This document shows, piece after piece, positions 8,561 to 17,796 of a DNA stretch of 64,000 nucleotides. This stretch comes from Stenotrophomonas africana. GTDB taxonomy: Bacteria; Pseudomonadota; Gammaproteobacteria; Xanthomonadales; Xanthomonadaceae. Under the pieces are notes generated by a model that saw only the letters and a program-made list of their open reading frames with translations, was not told the origin of the DNA and ran no database searches. Each line of letters opens with the position of its first letter. The first letter of the stretch is position 1. Where the stretch lies: positions 62,001 through 126,000 of the forward strand of contig NZ_JABEME010000010.1 in NCBI RefSeq assembly GCF_013004645.1. Direction: 5' to 3'. A program made the position numbers and the translations under genes.

Positions 8561-9466
8561 ATGACTTCCGAACTCGCGCTCGACGCGAACCCGCCAACCC
8601 GGCCGCCCGCCCCCCAGCAGCAGGAAATGCCGCTGGCCGTGGTGCATGGGCAACCGGTCCTGCAGATTCCGCAGGACCTGTACATTCCGCCGGACGCGCT
8701 GGAAGTCATCCTGGATGCCTTCGAAGGCCCACTGGACCTGCTGCTGTACCTGATCCGCCGCCAGAACCTGGATGTCCTGGACATTCCCGTTGCCGAGATC
8801 ACCCGGCAGTACGTGGAATACATCACCGTGATGCGCGAGCTGCGCTTCGAGCTGGCCGCCGAGTACCTGGTGATGGCGGCGATCCTGGCCGAGGTGAAGT
8901 CACGCATGCTGCTGCCGCGCCCGGTCAGCGAGGAAGGCGATGAGGCCGACCCGCGCGCCGAACTGGTGCGCCGGCTGCAGGAGTACGAACGCTTCAAGCA
9001 GGCCGCCGAGGACATCGACGCCCTGCCCCGCCAGGATCGCGACACGACGGTGGCGCATGCCTTCATGCCCGAACGCGCCACGGTGAAGCTGCCGCCGCCG
9101 GTGGACCTGAAGGAGATGCTGCTGGCGCTGCACGACGTGCTCAAGCGCGCCGAGCTGTTCAGCGGCCACGCCATCAAGCGTGAGGCACTGAGCGTGCGGC
9201 AACGCATGGGCGAAGTGCTGGGACGCCTGGAAGATGGCAAGTTCTATCGTTTTGAAGGGTTGTTCACGGCCGAAGAAGGCAAGCTGGGCGTGCTGGTCAC
9301 GTTCCTGGCGGTGCTGGAGCTGGCCAAGGAACAGCTGCTGGACATCGTCCAGGAAGAACCGCTGGCGCCGATCTACGTGAAATCGCTGGCCGCCGGCAAC
9401 ACCAATGCCCCGCTGCAGTTCAGCAGCGAATTCGACGACAACGACGCCGCCAATGCAGACGAGTGA
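8561..9466 (+). CDS. scpA: segregation and condensation protein A (kleisin)
   Basis: 301-residue kleisin that bridges Smc heads with ScpB in the bacterial condensin complex. The diagnostic core is 'FEGPLDLLLYLIRRQNLDVLDIPVAEITRQYVEYI' split over about residues 50-85, followed by 'AAEYLVMAAILAEVKSRMLLP'. The C-terminal winged-helix ('FLAVLELAKEQLLDI') is present. The first ~25 residues are Pro-rich and poorly conserved, and no clear Shine-Dalgarno precedes the ATG. An internal ATG at 8627 is an alternative. Followed after 13 nt by scpB and then rluB, the usual scpAB-rluB order in gamma-proteobacteria. Confidence 0.93.
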   Translation: MTSELALDANPPTRPPAPQQQEMPLAVVHGQPVLQIPQDLYIPPDALEVILDAFEGPLDLLLYLIRRQNLDVLDIPVAEITRQYVEYITVMRELRFELAAEYLVMAAILAEVKSRMLLPRPVSEEGDEADPRAELVRRLQEYERFKQAAEDIDALPRQDRDTTVAHAFMPERATVKLPPPVDLKEMLLALHDVLKRAELFSGHAIKREALSVRQRMGEVLGRLEDGKFYRFEGLFTAEEGKLGVLVTFLAVLELAKEQLLDIVQEEPLAPIYVKSLAAGNTNAPLQFSSEFDDNDAANADE

Positions 9467-9479
9467 GCGCTGACTGCCG

Positions 9480-10355
9480 ATGGATCAATTGCTGATCAAC
9501 CGCATTGTCGAGGGTGCCCTGCTGGCCTCCAGCCAGCCGCTCACCCTGGCCCAGCTGAAGGATCTGTTCCCGGAAGAGGAACCGGCACCTCCGGGTAGCA
9601 TCGAACGCGCACTGGAACGCCTGCGCGAGGCCTGCGACGGGCGCGGCGTGGAACTGGTCGAGGTCGCCTCCGGCTTCCGCTACCAGGTCACCGGCGAAGT
9701 GCATGGCTGGATCAGCCGGCTGTGGACCGAACGCAAGACCCGTTACACCCGCGCCACCCTGGAAACCCTGGCGCTGATCGCCTACCGGCAGCCGATCACC
9801 CGCGGCGAGATCGAGCAGGTGCGCGGCGTGGCGGTCAGCAGCAACATCATCCAGGCGCTGGAAGAACGCGAGTGGATCCGCGTGGTCGGCCACCGCGATG
9901 TGCCCGGCAAGCCGGCGCTGTTCGGCACCACCAAGGGCTTTCTGGATTATTTCGGCCTGAAGCGATTGGATGAGTTGCCGCCACTGTCGGAACTGAAGGA
10001 CCTGGGCGAACTGGAACCCCAGCTGTCCCTGGACCGCGATGCGCCGGCAGCAGCGAGCGCCGACGGCCCTGACATCTCGGCCGGCGACGAAGGCGCCGCC
10101 GCGAACGATGATGCCGGCCTGGCCGGCAGTGACACCCCCGATTCCGCCGACGCAGCTCCTGCAGCGGCTTCCGATGAGCAAGCACCTTCGCCCCTCGATG
10201 ATGGGCACCCCGATTCCGCGCCGGGCGAGCGCGCGGTGCCAGTGAACGAACGCGAAGACAACGCCGTCGCGATGACGACCGTGGCTGTTGACCAAGCCGA
10301 TTCCGAACCAGAGGCCGACCTCGAAACCGTCGGCCGGAGCAAAACTGATGAGTGA
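9480..10355 (+). CDS. scpB: segregation and condensation protein B
   Basis: 291 residues. The first ~185 form two winged-helix domains, with the ScpB hallmarks 'RYTRATLETLALIAYRQPITRGEIEQVRG' (in two parts) and 'LFGTTKGFLDYFGLKRLDELPPL'. ScpB dimerises and binds ScpA to complete the SMC-ScpAB complex for chromosome segregation. Residues ~190-291 are an Asp/Ala/Pro-rich, apparently disordered acidic tail that most shorter ScpB proteins lack; its role is unknown. The end overlaps the rluB start by 8 nt. Confidence 0.93.
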   Translation: MDQLLINRIVEGALLASSQPLTLAQLKDLFPEEEPAPPGSIERALERLREACDGRGVELVEVASGFRYQVTGEVHGWISRLWTERKTRYTRATLETLALIAYRQPITRGEIEQVRGVAVSSNIIQALEEREWIRVVGHRDVPGKPALFGTTKGFLDYFGLKRLDELPPLSELKDLGELEPQLSLDRDAPAAASADGPDISAGDEGAAANDDAGLAGSDTPDSADAAPAAASDEQAPSPLDDGHPDSAPGERAVPVNEREDNAVAMTTVAVDQADSEPEADLETVGRSKTDE

Positions 10356-11982
10356 CACCCCCCGTAACAAGCTCTCGCTGAAGCGCGAAGCCACCTCCGA
10401 ACAGTTCAAGCTGGAAGAGCGCCTGCACAAGGTGCTGGCCCAGGCCGGCCTCGGCTCGCGCCGCGCGCTGGAACAGCGCATTGCCGAAGGCCTGGTCAAG
10501 GTCAACGGTGAAGTCGCGCAGACCGGCATGTCGGTCAAGAGCGGCGACAAGATCGAACTGGATGGCCGTGGCTTCGTCGCCACCGCCCTGGCCGAGCCGT
10601 CGCGCGTGCTGGTCTACAACAAGCCGGAAGGCGAAGTGACCACCCGCGATGATCCGGAAGGCCGCCCGACCGTGTTCGAATCGCTGCCGCCGCTGAAGGG
10701 CGCGCGCTGGATCGCGATCGGCCGCCTGGACATCAACACCACCGGCCTGCTGCTGGCCACCACCGACGGTGAACTGGCCAACGCCATGATGCACCCGTCG
10801 TTCGAGGTCGAGCGCGAGTACGTGGTGCGCGTGCGTGCGCCGGAAGGCGAGGAAAAGGTCTCCGACGCCATCGTCGACCGCCTCACCCGTGGCGTGGCGC
10901 TGGAAGACGGCCCGGCCAAGTTCGACGAGATCGAACGCATCGGCGGCACCGATTCGCACGACTGGTTCCGCGTCGTGGTGAAGGAAGGCCGCAACCGCGA
11001 AGTGCGCCGCCTGTGGGAATCGCAGGGCTGCCAGGTCAGCCGCCTGAAGCGCACGCGCTATGGCAAGGTGAGCCTGCCGCGCGAACTGGCCCGTGGCCAT
11101 TCGGTGGAACTGGGCACCGCCCAGGTGGAAGCCCTGCGCGCGCAGCTGAAGCTGGAAGAAGGCGCACCGTCGGCACTGACGCTGCAGCCGGTGATCGGCC
11201 AACGCCGCGCCGCCAAGACCACCGTGCGCGTGCGCGAAGGTGGCCGCGGCAATGCCTACGTCAACGGCCACAACACCGCGGACGAAGGCCGCGAGCTGCG
11301 TCGTTTCGACAACGTCCGAGAAGACCGCGGCCGTGGTCGCGGCGGCAAGGGTGGCGGCTTCAAGGGCGGCCTGACGGTCAGCGGTGAAGCGGCAGCCAAG
11401 CAGTCGCAGAAGCCGTTCAAGCAGCGCGCCCAGAAGAACGATCGTTCGCTGCCGGAAGGCAATCCGGCAGCGTTCCGCACCTGGTACGTGCCGGATGGCG
11501 TGAGCACCGGCCCGAGCGGCCATCGCAATGCCGGTCCGGGCGCACGTGGCCCCGGCGCCCGTGGTCCGGGTGCAGGCGGCCAGGGCCGTCCGTACGGCAA
11601 GCCGAAGGGTCCGGGCGCAGGCGCCGGTGGCGGCCAGGGCCGTGGCGGTTTCGGCGGCGAAGGCCGTAGCGGCGCAGGCGGCCAGGGCCGTCCGGCCGGT
11701 GCAGGCAACCGCTCGCAGGGCCAGGGCAACAAGCACCCGTACGGCCATCCGGGCAATGCCCCGAGCTTCCCGTCCGACCACGCCACCCCGGGCTTCAATC
11801 CGTATGGCAGCCCGAAGCCGGCGCAGGGCGCCCGTCCGGGCGGTCGTGGTCCGGGCGGCGGCAACCGTGGTCCGGGCGGTAATCGCGGCCCGGGCGGTCC
11901 GGGTGGCAACCGTGGCCCGGGTGGCCCCGGCGGCAACCGCGGTCCGGGCGGCCCGCGCCGAAGCGGCCCGCGCGGCGGCTGA
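10348..11982 (+). CDS. rluB: 23S rRNA pseudouridine(2605) synthase RluB with Gly/Pro/Arg-rich tail
   Basis: 544 residues. An S4 RNA-binding domain (about residues 20-70, 'RLHKVLAQAGLGSRRALEQR') leads into an RsuA/RluB/E/F catalytic domain with catalytic Asp128 in 'GRLDINTTGLLLAT' and the 'REVRRLWE' motif. It isomerises a uridine in helix 93 of 23S rRNA. The conserved part ends near residue 300; the remaining ~240 residues are low-complexity, becoming repeats of GPGGNRGPGG and similar, reminiscent of RGG-type RNA-binding tails. I chose the ATG at 10348, where the S4 lead-in begins, overlapping the scpB end. A strong terminator follows at 12003-12030. Confidence 0.93.
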   Translation: MSDTPRNKLSLKREATSEQFKLEERLHKVLAQAGLGSRRALEQRIAEGLVKVNGEVAQTGMSVKSGDKIELDGRGFVATALAEPSRVLVYNKPEGEVTTRDDPEGRPTVFESLPPLKGARWIAIGRLDINTTGLLLATTDGELANAMMHPSFEVEREYVVRVRAPEGEEKVSDAIVDRLTRGVALEDGPAKFDEIERIGGTDSHDWFRVVVKEGRNREVRRLWESQGCQVSRLKRTRYGKVSLPRELARGHSVELGTAQVEALRAQLKLEEGAPSALTLQPVIGQRRAAKTTVRVREGGRGNAYVNGHNTADEGRELRRFDNVREDRGRGRGGKGGGFKGGLTVSGEAAAKQSQKPFKQRAQKNDRSLPEGNPAAFRTWYVPDGVSTGPSGHRNAGPGARGPGARGPGAGGQGRPYGKPKGPGAGAGGGQGRGGFGGEGRSGAGGQGRPAGAGNRSQGQGNKHPYGHPGNAPSFPSDHATPGFNPYGSPKPAQGARPGGRGPGGGNRGPGGNRGPGGPGGNRGPGGPGGNRGPGGPRRSGPRGG

Positions 11983-12002
11983 TCACCGACCCGACTGAAA
12001 TG

Positions 12003-12030
12003 AAAAACCCCGGCTCCGGCCGGGGTTTTT
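12003..12030. terminator. bidirectional intrinsic terminator after rluB
   Basis: Perfect 11-bp arms AAAAACCCCGG / CCGGGGTTTTT around a 6-nt loop, about 20 nt after the rluB stop. The flanking A and T runs let it serve rluB on the plus strand and the convergent AraC-family gene on the minus strand. Confidence 0.9.
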
Positions 12031-12035
12031 CGCTG

Positions 12036-12120
12036 AAAAGGGGACGGAGGGGATTAAGTCGTTTTTGCCACTGTGTGTGTCGAAGGGGCGAAAGCGACTT
12101 AATCCCCTCCGTCCCCTTTT
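12036..12120. repeat. 26-bp perfect inverted repeat
   Basis: Arms at 12036-12061 (starting AAAAGGGGACGGAGGGG) and 12095-12120 are exact reverse complements with a 33-nt spacer. The right arm contains the last codons and stop of the AraC-family gene. The length and exactness suggest a mobile or dispersed repeat rather than a simple terminator. Confidence 0.85.
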
Positions 12121-12899
12121 GCGTGGCGCTGGAACGCGGCGGGCGTGGTGCCGGTCATGCTGCGGAAGAAGGCGATGAACGGGCTCTCGGCGGAGAAGCC
12201 GGTGTCCTGGGCCACATGCGCGACGCGACGGCCGAGCAGCAGCAGCTCCATGGCCCGCATCAGGCGCCATTGCTGGCGCCAGGCCTGATAGCTCATGCCG
12301 GTATCACGTTGCATCAACCGGCCGACGGTCCGCGCGCTTAGGCCCGTGCGCGCGGCCAGCTCCCCCAGTTCGGGCGGCAGCTGTTCGGCCAGCGGCAGGC
12401 AACGTGTGATTCGTGGATCACGCGGTAAAGGCAGGTCCATCGGCGCCACCGGTGCAGCGGCGATTTCCAGCACGCACAACGCCAGTTGATGGTGCGCGCG
12501 CGGCGACTGCCAGTCATGGTCGAACGCTGCCTGCGCGATCGGCTCCAGCAAGGCCTGCAGCAGCGGCCCCACGCCGATGATCGCCGGCTGCCGGGGCAGC
12601 TGGGCCGACAGGGTGGCGTCGAAGTACAACGAACGGTAGTCGACCGCCTGCCGCATCTGCGCGCGATGGCGCAGCCCACCCGGAATCCACGCGGCGCGCG
12701 CGGGCGGCAGCAGGCTGATGCGATCACCGTAGGTCAGGCGCGTACAGCCCTGCCGGGTGTACAGCAGCTGCGCGCGTGCGTGCTGGTGCCAACCCGAGTC
12801 GTGATCCGCCAGTGAGGCCGCGATCCCCAGCACCGGAGCGCTCCAGGCGTCGGCGTCGAAGTGCGCGTCCGGCTGCAACCAAGCCATGTCTGATTTCAT
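12099..12899 (-). CDS. AraC-family transcriptional regulator
   Basis: 266 residues: an N-terminal cupin-like sensor ('GWHQHARAQLLYTRQGCTRLTYG') and a C-terminal AraC/XylS DNA-binding domain with two helix-turn-helix units ('ELAARTGLSARTVGRLMQRD', 'VAHVAQDTGFSAESPFIAFFR', 'GTTPAAFQRH'). Start chosen at ATG 12899; an in-frame ATG at 12887 is nearly as good, and neither has a strong ribosome site. Its last residues (KGDGGD) and stop are encoded by the right arm of the inverted repeat at 12036-12120. It is divergent from the MFS exporter gene 78 nt away, which it probably controls. Confidence 0.88.
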   Translation of the reverse strand: MKSDMAWLQPDAHFDADAWSAPVLGIAASLADHDSGWHQHARAQLLYTRQGCTRLTYGDRISLLPPARAAWIPGGLRHRAQMRQAVDYRSLYFDATLSAQLPRQPAIIGVGPLLQALLEPIAQAAFDHDWQSPRAHHQLALCVLEIAAAPVAPMDLPLPRDPRITRCLPLAEQLPPELGELAARTGLSARTVGRLMQRDTGMSYQAWRQQWRLMRAMELLLLGRRVAHVAQDTGFSAESPFIAFFRSMTGTTPAAFQRHAKGDGGD

Positions 12900-12977
12900 A
12901 TATCTGATGACAGGATAGACAGGGTGCGCCATTGCGGACGCGACCACAATGCGCGGCCCTGTTCCTGGAGCGCCCAC

Positions 12978-14105
12978 ATGTCGCGCCGCCTGTTGTTGCT
13001 CACCATTGCGCTGCTGATGTTTCCGCAGTTGGCACAGACCCTGTACAGCCCGGCCCTGGCCGATCTGGCCGAACGCTTCGCCCTGCCGCCGAGTGCCGCC
13101 AGCCAGGCCATGAGCCTGTACCTGTTCGGCTTCGCTGCAGGCGTGCTGCTGTGGGGGCGCCTGGCCGATCGTATCGGTCGTCGCCCCGCCCTTCTCTGTG
13201 GCCTCGGCGTCTTCGCAGTGGCTGCACTGGGCGGGCTGATGGCTGGCAGCTTCGGCCAGGTGCTGCTGGCCCAGGCGTCGGCCGCAGTCGGCGCCGCCGC
13301 CGCTTCGGTGGTGACCCAGACCGTGCTGCGCGACCATCTGCAGGGGCCAGCGTTGGCCCAGGCATTCTCCTGGATCGGCATGGCCCTGGCCCTGAGCCCG
13401 GCCATCGGTCTTGCACTGGGCACGCTGCTGGTCACCGCCCATGGCTATGTCGGCGTACAGTCCGGCCTGCTGCTGATAGCTGCCCTTCTGGCAGTCGCGT
13501 GCCTGGCTGGCCTGCGCGAAAGCCGCCCTGCACAGATTCCGCACGCGCCCATGCTGCCGCTGCTGCGTGAACTGCTGCGCGATCGCTGGATCTGGTCACA
13601 CGCGTTGCTGGTGATGGCCTTCAACGTGGCGATGTACAGCTGGTATGCACTCGGCCCCTTCGTGTTTGCGCGCCTGCACTGGCCAGCCACCTGGTTCGGC
13701 GCCAGCGGCGCGGTGCTGGCACTGGGCTCGGCCCTGGGCGCGTGGGGCAATGGCTGCCTGCTGCGTGCAGGCGTTTCCACAACCGCGCGTATCCGCATCG
13801 CCGCAGGCCTGGTTCTGACGGGAGGCCTGCTGGCTGCGCTGCTGCATGATCACCCCGCCCTGGTCGCGGCGATGGTGCCGGTAGTGACGGGCTTCGGCCT
13901 TGCCATTCCCAATGTGCTCGGCCAGGCCCTGCGTGGCTATCCACACTGTCTCGGCAGCGCAGGCGCGCTGTTCGGCCTGCTCTACTACCTGTTGATCGGT
14001 GCGGCGATGGCGCTGGTCGGTGCAGTGCAGCTGCTGGCACCGACCCTCATCGTGTGTGGCCTGCTGGCCTTGTGGCTGCAGCGGCGGCGTCCCGTTGCAG
14101 CCTAG
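12978..14105 (+). CDS. MFS transporter, Bcr/CflA-like
   Basis: 375 residues with about 12 hydrophobic helices. The early motif 'LYSPALADLAERFALPPSAAS', then 'GRLADRIGRRPALL' (MFS motif A), fits the Bcr/CflA drug-efflux branch of the 12-helix H+ antiporters. The ATG at 12978 follows a CTGGAG ribosome site. Divergent from the AraC-family regulator, a common arrangement for an inducible efflux pump. Substrate unknown; drug or small metabolite export is inference from the family. Confidence 0.85.
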   Translation: MSRRLLLLTIALLMFPQLAQTLYSPALADLAERFALPPSAASQAMSLYLFGFAAGVLLWGRLADRIGRRPALLCGLGVFAVAALGGLMAGSFGQVLLAQASAAVGAAAASVVTQTVLRDHLQGPALAQAFSWIGMALALSPAIGLALGTLLVTAHGYVGVQSGLLLIAALLAVACLAGLRESRPAQIPHAPMLPLLRELLRDRWIWSHALLVMAFNVAMYSWYALGPFVFARLHWPATWFGASGAVLALGSALGAWGNGCLLRAGVSTTARIRIAAGLVLTGGLLAALLHDHPALVAAMVPVVTGFGLAIPNVLGQALRGYPHCLGSAGALFGLLYYLLIGAAMALVGAVQLLAPTLIVCGLLALWLQRRRPVAA

Positions 14106-14194
14106 GAATTGCTGCAAAAGCAGCGCACTGTGCGCGCCTTCCGGGAATGGCTTTGATTCCGCGGCTATCGTGCGCGCTCTCCCACACAAGACAG

Positions 14195-14494
14195 ATGCCC
14201 GTGATCACCATCACCGCCGAACAGGCCCGCGCCAACGCCGATGCTGCCAAGCGCCCGATCGAACTGTTCTACCGCGATCTCGACAACGCTATCCAGATCG
14301 GCTCGGAAAATGGCCGCCGCTACATCGTGTTCGGCTTCAACCAGGTGATGGCCAGCGAGCAGCTCGTCGAAGACGTGGTCGCGCAGCTGCTGAAGAATGG
14401 TTTCGGTGTCGAACGGTTGTTGAGCGATTCCGAACAGCACTACATCCGCATCAGCTGGGGATCTGCCGAGCCGTCGCGCCTCAGCGCCGGCTGA
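14195..14494 (+). CDS. small conserved cytoplasmic protein, function unknown
   Basis: 99 residues, no signal peptide or membrane helix. Reads as a compact alpha/beta protein: 'ITITAEQARANADAAKRPIE', a Tyr-Arg segment 'LFYRDLDNAIQIGSENGRRY', then 'EDVVAQLLKNGFGVERLLSD'. I do not recognise a named family. Ribosome site weak (AAGACAG). Its last 14 nt overlap the 3' end of the convergent secreted-protein gene (14481), so the two mRNAs are complementary there. Typical codon use supports a real gene. Confidence 0.6.
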   Translation: MPVITITAEQARANADAAKRPIELFYRDLDNAIQIGSENGRRYIVFGFNQVMASEQLVEDVVAQLLKNGFGVERLLSDSEQHYIRISWGSAEPSRLSAG

Positions 14495-14915
14495 GGGTGA
14501 ACGCGGTGCCGTCCACGCCCAGGTCCCAGCCTTTGCCGGTACCGGACAGGGCCAGTGAGATGTCGCCCTTGGTCATCACCTGCGCATTGCTGGATTTCAT
14601 CGCACCGGCATGTGCACCGACCGACGCGTAGGTGCCCAGCAGCTGATCGATGCTGATCGCGCCGGTGAAGTTGCCGCGCCCATTGGTGATCTTCGACTTG
14701 CCCACCGTCAGGCCACCGCCCTTCATCTGGACGTGCACCGGCATGCTGGCGCCGTTGCTGCAGGTGACCGTGCCATTGCCGGAGGCAGTCTTGTAGATCA
14801 GCGACCAGCCGGACAGGCTGTAGCGCAACTCGCAGTCGAGATTGCCGGCAGCCTGCGCAGCCGGAGCGAGCGACGCGGCGGCCAGGGCCAGCAGCAGGGC
14901 GAAGGGCGATTTCAT
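14481..14915 (-). CDS. conserved secreted protein of unknown function
   Basis: 144 residues with a clear Sec signal peptide (MKSPFALLLALAAASLAPAAQA, cleavage after AQA). The mature part is beta-rich with two Cys (near 'LDCELRY' and 'VTCSNG') that could form a periplasmic disulfide, and a conserved-looking 'GGGLTVGKSKITNGRGNF' plus 'VMTKGDISLALSGTGKGWDLG'. It resembles small exported proteins found widely in proteobacteria without known role. Single-gene unit, convergent with and overlapping 14195-14494 by 14 nt. Confidence 0.75.
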   Translation of the reverse strand: MKSPFALLLALAAASLAPAAQAAGNLDCELRYSLSGWSLIYKTASGNGTVTCSNGASMPVHVQMKGGGLTVGKSKITNGRGNFTGAISIDQLLGTYASVGAHAGAMKSSNAQVMTKGDISLALSGTGKGWDLGVDGTAFTLSRR

Positions 14916-15018
14916 GGCAGGACTTCCAGTTCGGGCGGTCTGGCGGCGAATCTAGCAGCGCGCGCGTGCAGGTTGAATGCAGGCGCGAGCCCTGGTGCAG
15001 CGGCGTTCAGGCCGTCGC

Positions 15019-15825
15019 TCAGGCCTGCTCGTCCAGGTGGAAGGCATCGGCATCAAGCATGGCCGGGAAGCGCGCGCGATGCGCGGCCAGCGCCTCGGCC
15101 GAAATAGTGGTGGTGACCACCTGTTCGCGCTCGCGGATTTCCACCTGCGGCTGGCCGAGGAAATCCAGAACCGCGCTGTCGCCAGCGTAATGGAGCTGGT
15201 TGCCATCAATGCCGACGCGGTTCACCGCAGCAACGAAGCACAGGTTCTCGATCGCGCGTGCACGCAGCAGTGTCTTCCACGCATAGGCGCGTGCCGACGG
15301 CCAGTTGGCGACGAAGATCTGCAGGTCGAAATCCAGCTGCTGCGGACGCTCCACGTTGTAGCGGTTGCGGCAGAACACCGGGAAACGCAGGTCGTAGCAG
15401 ACCTGCGGATTGATCCGCCAGCCTTTCCATTCCACGCTCAGGCGCTCACGGCCGGCGGCATAGCGCTCGTGCTCGCCGCCGTAGCGGAACAGGTGGCGCT
15501 TGTCGTAGTACTGCAGGTTGCCATCGGGCGTGGCGAACAGCAGGCGGTTGTAGACGCCTTCGCCATCACGCAGCTGCACGCTGCCGATCATCGCTGCGTT
15601 CAAGGCTCGGGCCTGCTCGCGCACCCAGGCCACGGTCGGGCCGTCCATGCCTTCGGCCTGGGCAATGGCTTCGTTGGAGAAGCCACTGGTGAAGGTCTCC
15701 GGCAGGATCACCAGATCGGTGCTGCCGGCCAGCGGCGCCAGCAGCGCACCGTAATAGGCGCGGTTGCCCGCCGGGTCATGCCAGCGTGTGTCGCCCTGGA
15801 CGAGGGAAATGCGCAGATCCTGCAT
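15019..15825 (-). CDS. nitrilase-family omega-amidase (YafV-like)
   Basis: 268 residues of the carbon-nitrogen hydrolase superfamily, with the catalytic triad visible as Glu43 ('ILPETF'), Lys109 ('YYDKRHLF') and Cys143 ('NPQVCYDLRFP'). Proteins of this type hydrolyse alpha-ketoglutaramate and related keto-acid amides. GGAGGG precedes the ATG at 15825; longer in-frame starts lie inside the upstream gene. It follows an aminotransferase of the glutamine/methionine type by 14 nt. That pair (transaminase plus omega-amidase) fits methionine salvage, where glutamine donates the amino group and the amidase makes the reaction irreversible. Confidence 0.88.
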   Translation of the reverse strand: MQDLRISLVQGDTRWHDPAGNRAYYGALLAPLAGSTDLVILPETFTSGFSNEAIAQAEGMDGPTVAWVREQARALNAAMIGSVQLRDGEGVYNRLLFATPDGNLQYYDKRHLFRYGGEHERYAAGRERLSVEWKGWRINPQVCYDLRFPVFCRNRYNVERPQQLDFDLQIFVANWPSARAYAWKTLLRARAIENLCFVAAVNRVGIDGNQLHYAGDSAVLDFLGQPQVEIREREQVVTTTISAEALAAHRARFPAMLDADAFHLDEQA

Positions 15826-15839
15826 GTTCAGCCCTCCGC

Positions 15840-16988
15840 TCACAGCAGGCGCAGGCGTTCGATCGCCGCGTCCATGGTCGCTTCGTTCTTGGCGAAGCAC
15901 AGGCGCACCAGGCGCTGGCCGGTCGGCGGATTCTCGTAGAACGGCGACAACGGAATGGCCGTGACGCCCTTCTCGATGGTCAGCCACTTCACGAACTCAT
16001 GGTCCGGCAGGTCGCTGATGGCCGAATAGTCGACCAGCTGGAAGTAGCCACCCGGCACCGGCAACGCCTTCAGGCGGGTGCCGGCCAGCTGCTCGCGGAA
16101 GCGGTCGCGCTTGGCCTGGTAGAACGCGCCCAGCTCCAGGTGGTGCTCGGGCTCGTCACGGATCATCGCGGCGAAGCCGTACTGCGCCGGGCCGAAACTG
16201 GTGAAGGTGTTGTACTGGTGCACCTTGCGGAACTCGGCGGTCAGCGCCGGCGGTGCGATCGCATAGCCGATCTTCCAGCCGGTGCAGTGGTAGGTCTTGC
16301 CGAAGCTGGAGATCACGAACGCGCGCTCGCGCAGTTCCGGGTAGCGCAGCGCCGATTCATGGCGGCGGCCGTCGTAGATGATGTGTTCGTACACCTCATC
16401 GGAGATCAGGTAGATCTGCGTGCCACGCAGCAGCTCGGCCAGTGCCTGCATGTCCTGCGCCGACAGCATCGCGCCGGACGGGTTGTGCGGGGTGTTGACG
16501 ATCAACATGCGGGTGCGCGGGGTGATCGCCGCACGCACGCGGTCCCAGTCGACGGCGAACGTCTGCGGATCGAGCGACACATGTACGGCCTTGGCACCGG
16601 CCAGGTCGATCGCCGGTTCGTAGCAGTCATAGGCCGGGTCGAGCACGATCACTTCCTCGCCGGCACGCACCACGGCGTGGATGGCGTTGAAGATGGCCTC
16701 GGTGCCACCGCTGGTGACAGTGATCTCGCTGTCCGCATCGACCTGCGCGCCGTAGCAGTCCAGCGCCTTCTGCGCGATGGCCTGGCGCAGCGGCGCCACG
16801 CCGGTCATCGGCGGGTACTGGTTCAGCCCGGCGGCCATCGCCCTGGCGGTCTCGTCGATCAGGCGCTGCGGCGCCGAAAAGTCCGGGAAACCCTGGCCCA
16901 GGTTGACCGCGCCGTGTTCGGCGGCGAGCTGGGACATCACGGTGAAGATCGTGGTACCGACCTTGGGCAGCTTGGTGTTCGGTTGCAT
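15840..16988 (-). CDS. methionine (glutamine-dependent) aminotransferase, YbdL-like
   Basis: 382-residue class I/II PLP aminotransferase of the YbdL/kynurenine aminotransferase (glutamine transaminase K) group. Motifs: '[13 protein letters not shown]' at the N-terminus, '[16 protein letters not shown]', '[12 protein letters not shown]', '[13 protein letters not shown]', the PLP-lysine motif '[16 protein letters not shown]', and 'RLCFAKNE' with the carboxylate-binding Arg. Likely reaction: transamination of methionine or its keto acid with glutamine. Forms an operon with the omega-amidase gene immediately downstream. Exact substrate range is inference from family and context. Confidence 0.88.
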   Translation of the reverse strand: MQPNTKLPKVGTTIFTVMSQLAAEHGAVNLGQGFPDFSAPQRLIDETARAMAAGLNQYPPMTGVAPLRQAIAQKALDCYGAQVDADSEITVTSGGTEAIFNAIHAVVRAGEEVIVLDPAYDCYEPAIDLAGAKAVHVSLDPQTFAVDWDRVRAAITPRTRMLIVNTPHNPSGAMLSAQDMQALAELLRGTQIYLISDEVYEHIIYDGRRHESALRYPELRERAFVISSFGKTYHCTGWKIGYAIAPPALTAEFRKVHQYNTFTSFGPAQYGFAAMIRDEPEHHLELGAFYQAKRDRFREQLAGTRLKALPVPGGYFQLVDYSAISDLPDHEFVKWLTIEKGVTAIPLSPFYENPPTGQRLVRLCFAKNEATMDAAIERLRLL

Positions 16989-17039
16989 CGGCCTGGGCTG
17001 TGGGGGAACAGACCTGCGAGTTTACGCAATCCGCGCGAC

Positions 17040-17111
17040 GGTAGTGCCGGCCGCTGGCCGGCAACTTCGGCTGGCAGGTGGCGAAATTGCCGGCCAGAGG
17101 CCGGCACTACC
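17040..17111. repeat. SMAG-type (GTAG) palindromic repeat, inverted dimer
   Basis: Two GTAG-headed palindromes facing each other: GTAGTGCCGGCC... at 17041-17062 and its mirror ending ...GGCCGGCACTAC at 17089-17110, with a 26-nt spacer. Structure matches the SMAG REP-like elements of Stenotrophomonas. It lies just upstream of ccmA. Confidence 0.85.
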
Positions 17112-17166
17112 ATCGGCATTCACCGCTACAATTGCCGCCGCACTCCGGCATGAAGACCTTTGCCCC

Positions 17167-17792
<626 letters not shown>

Positions 17793-17796
<4 letters not shown>

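Noticed and set aside
8451..8564. 37-codon frame before scpA beginning MCGI
   Set aside because: The start resembles glutamine amidotransferases by chance; no further similarity, no ribosome site, and it overlaps the scpA start.
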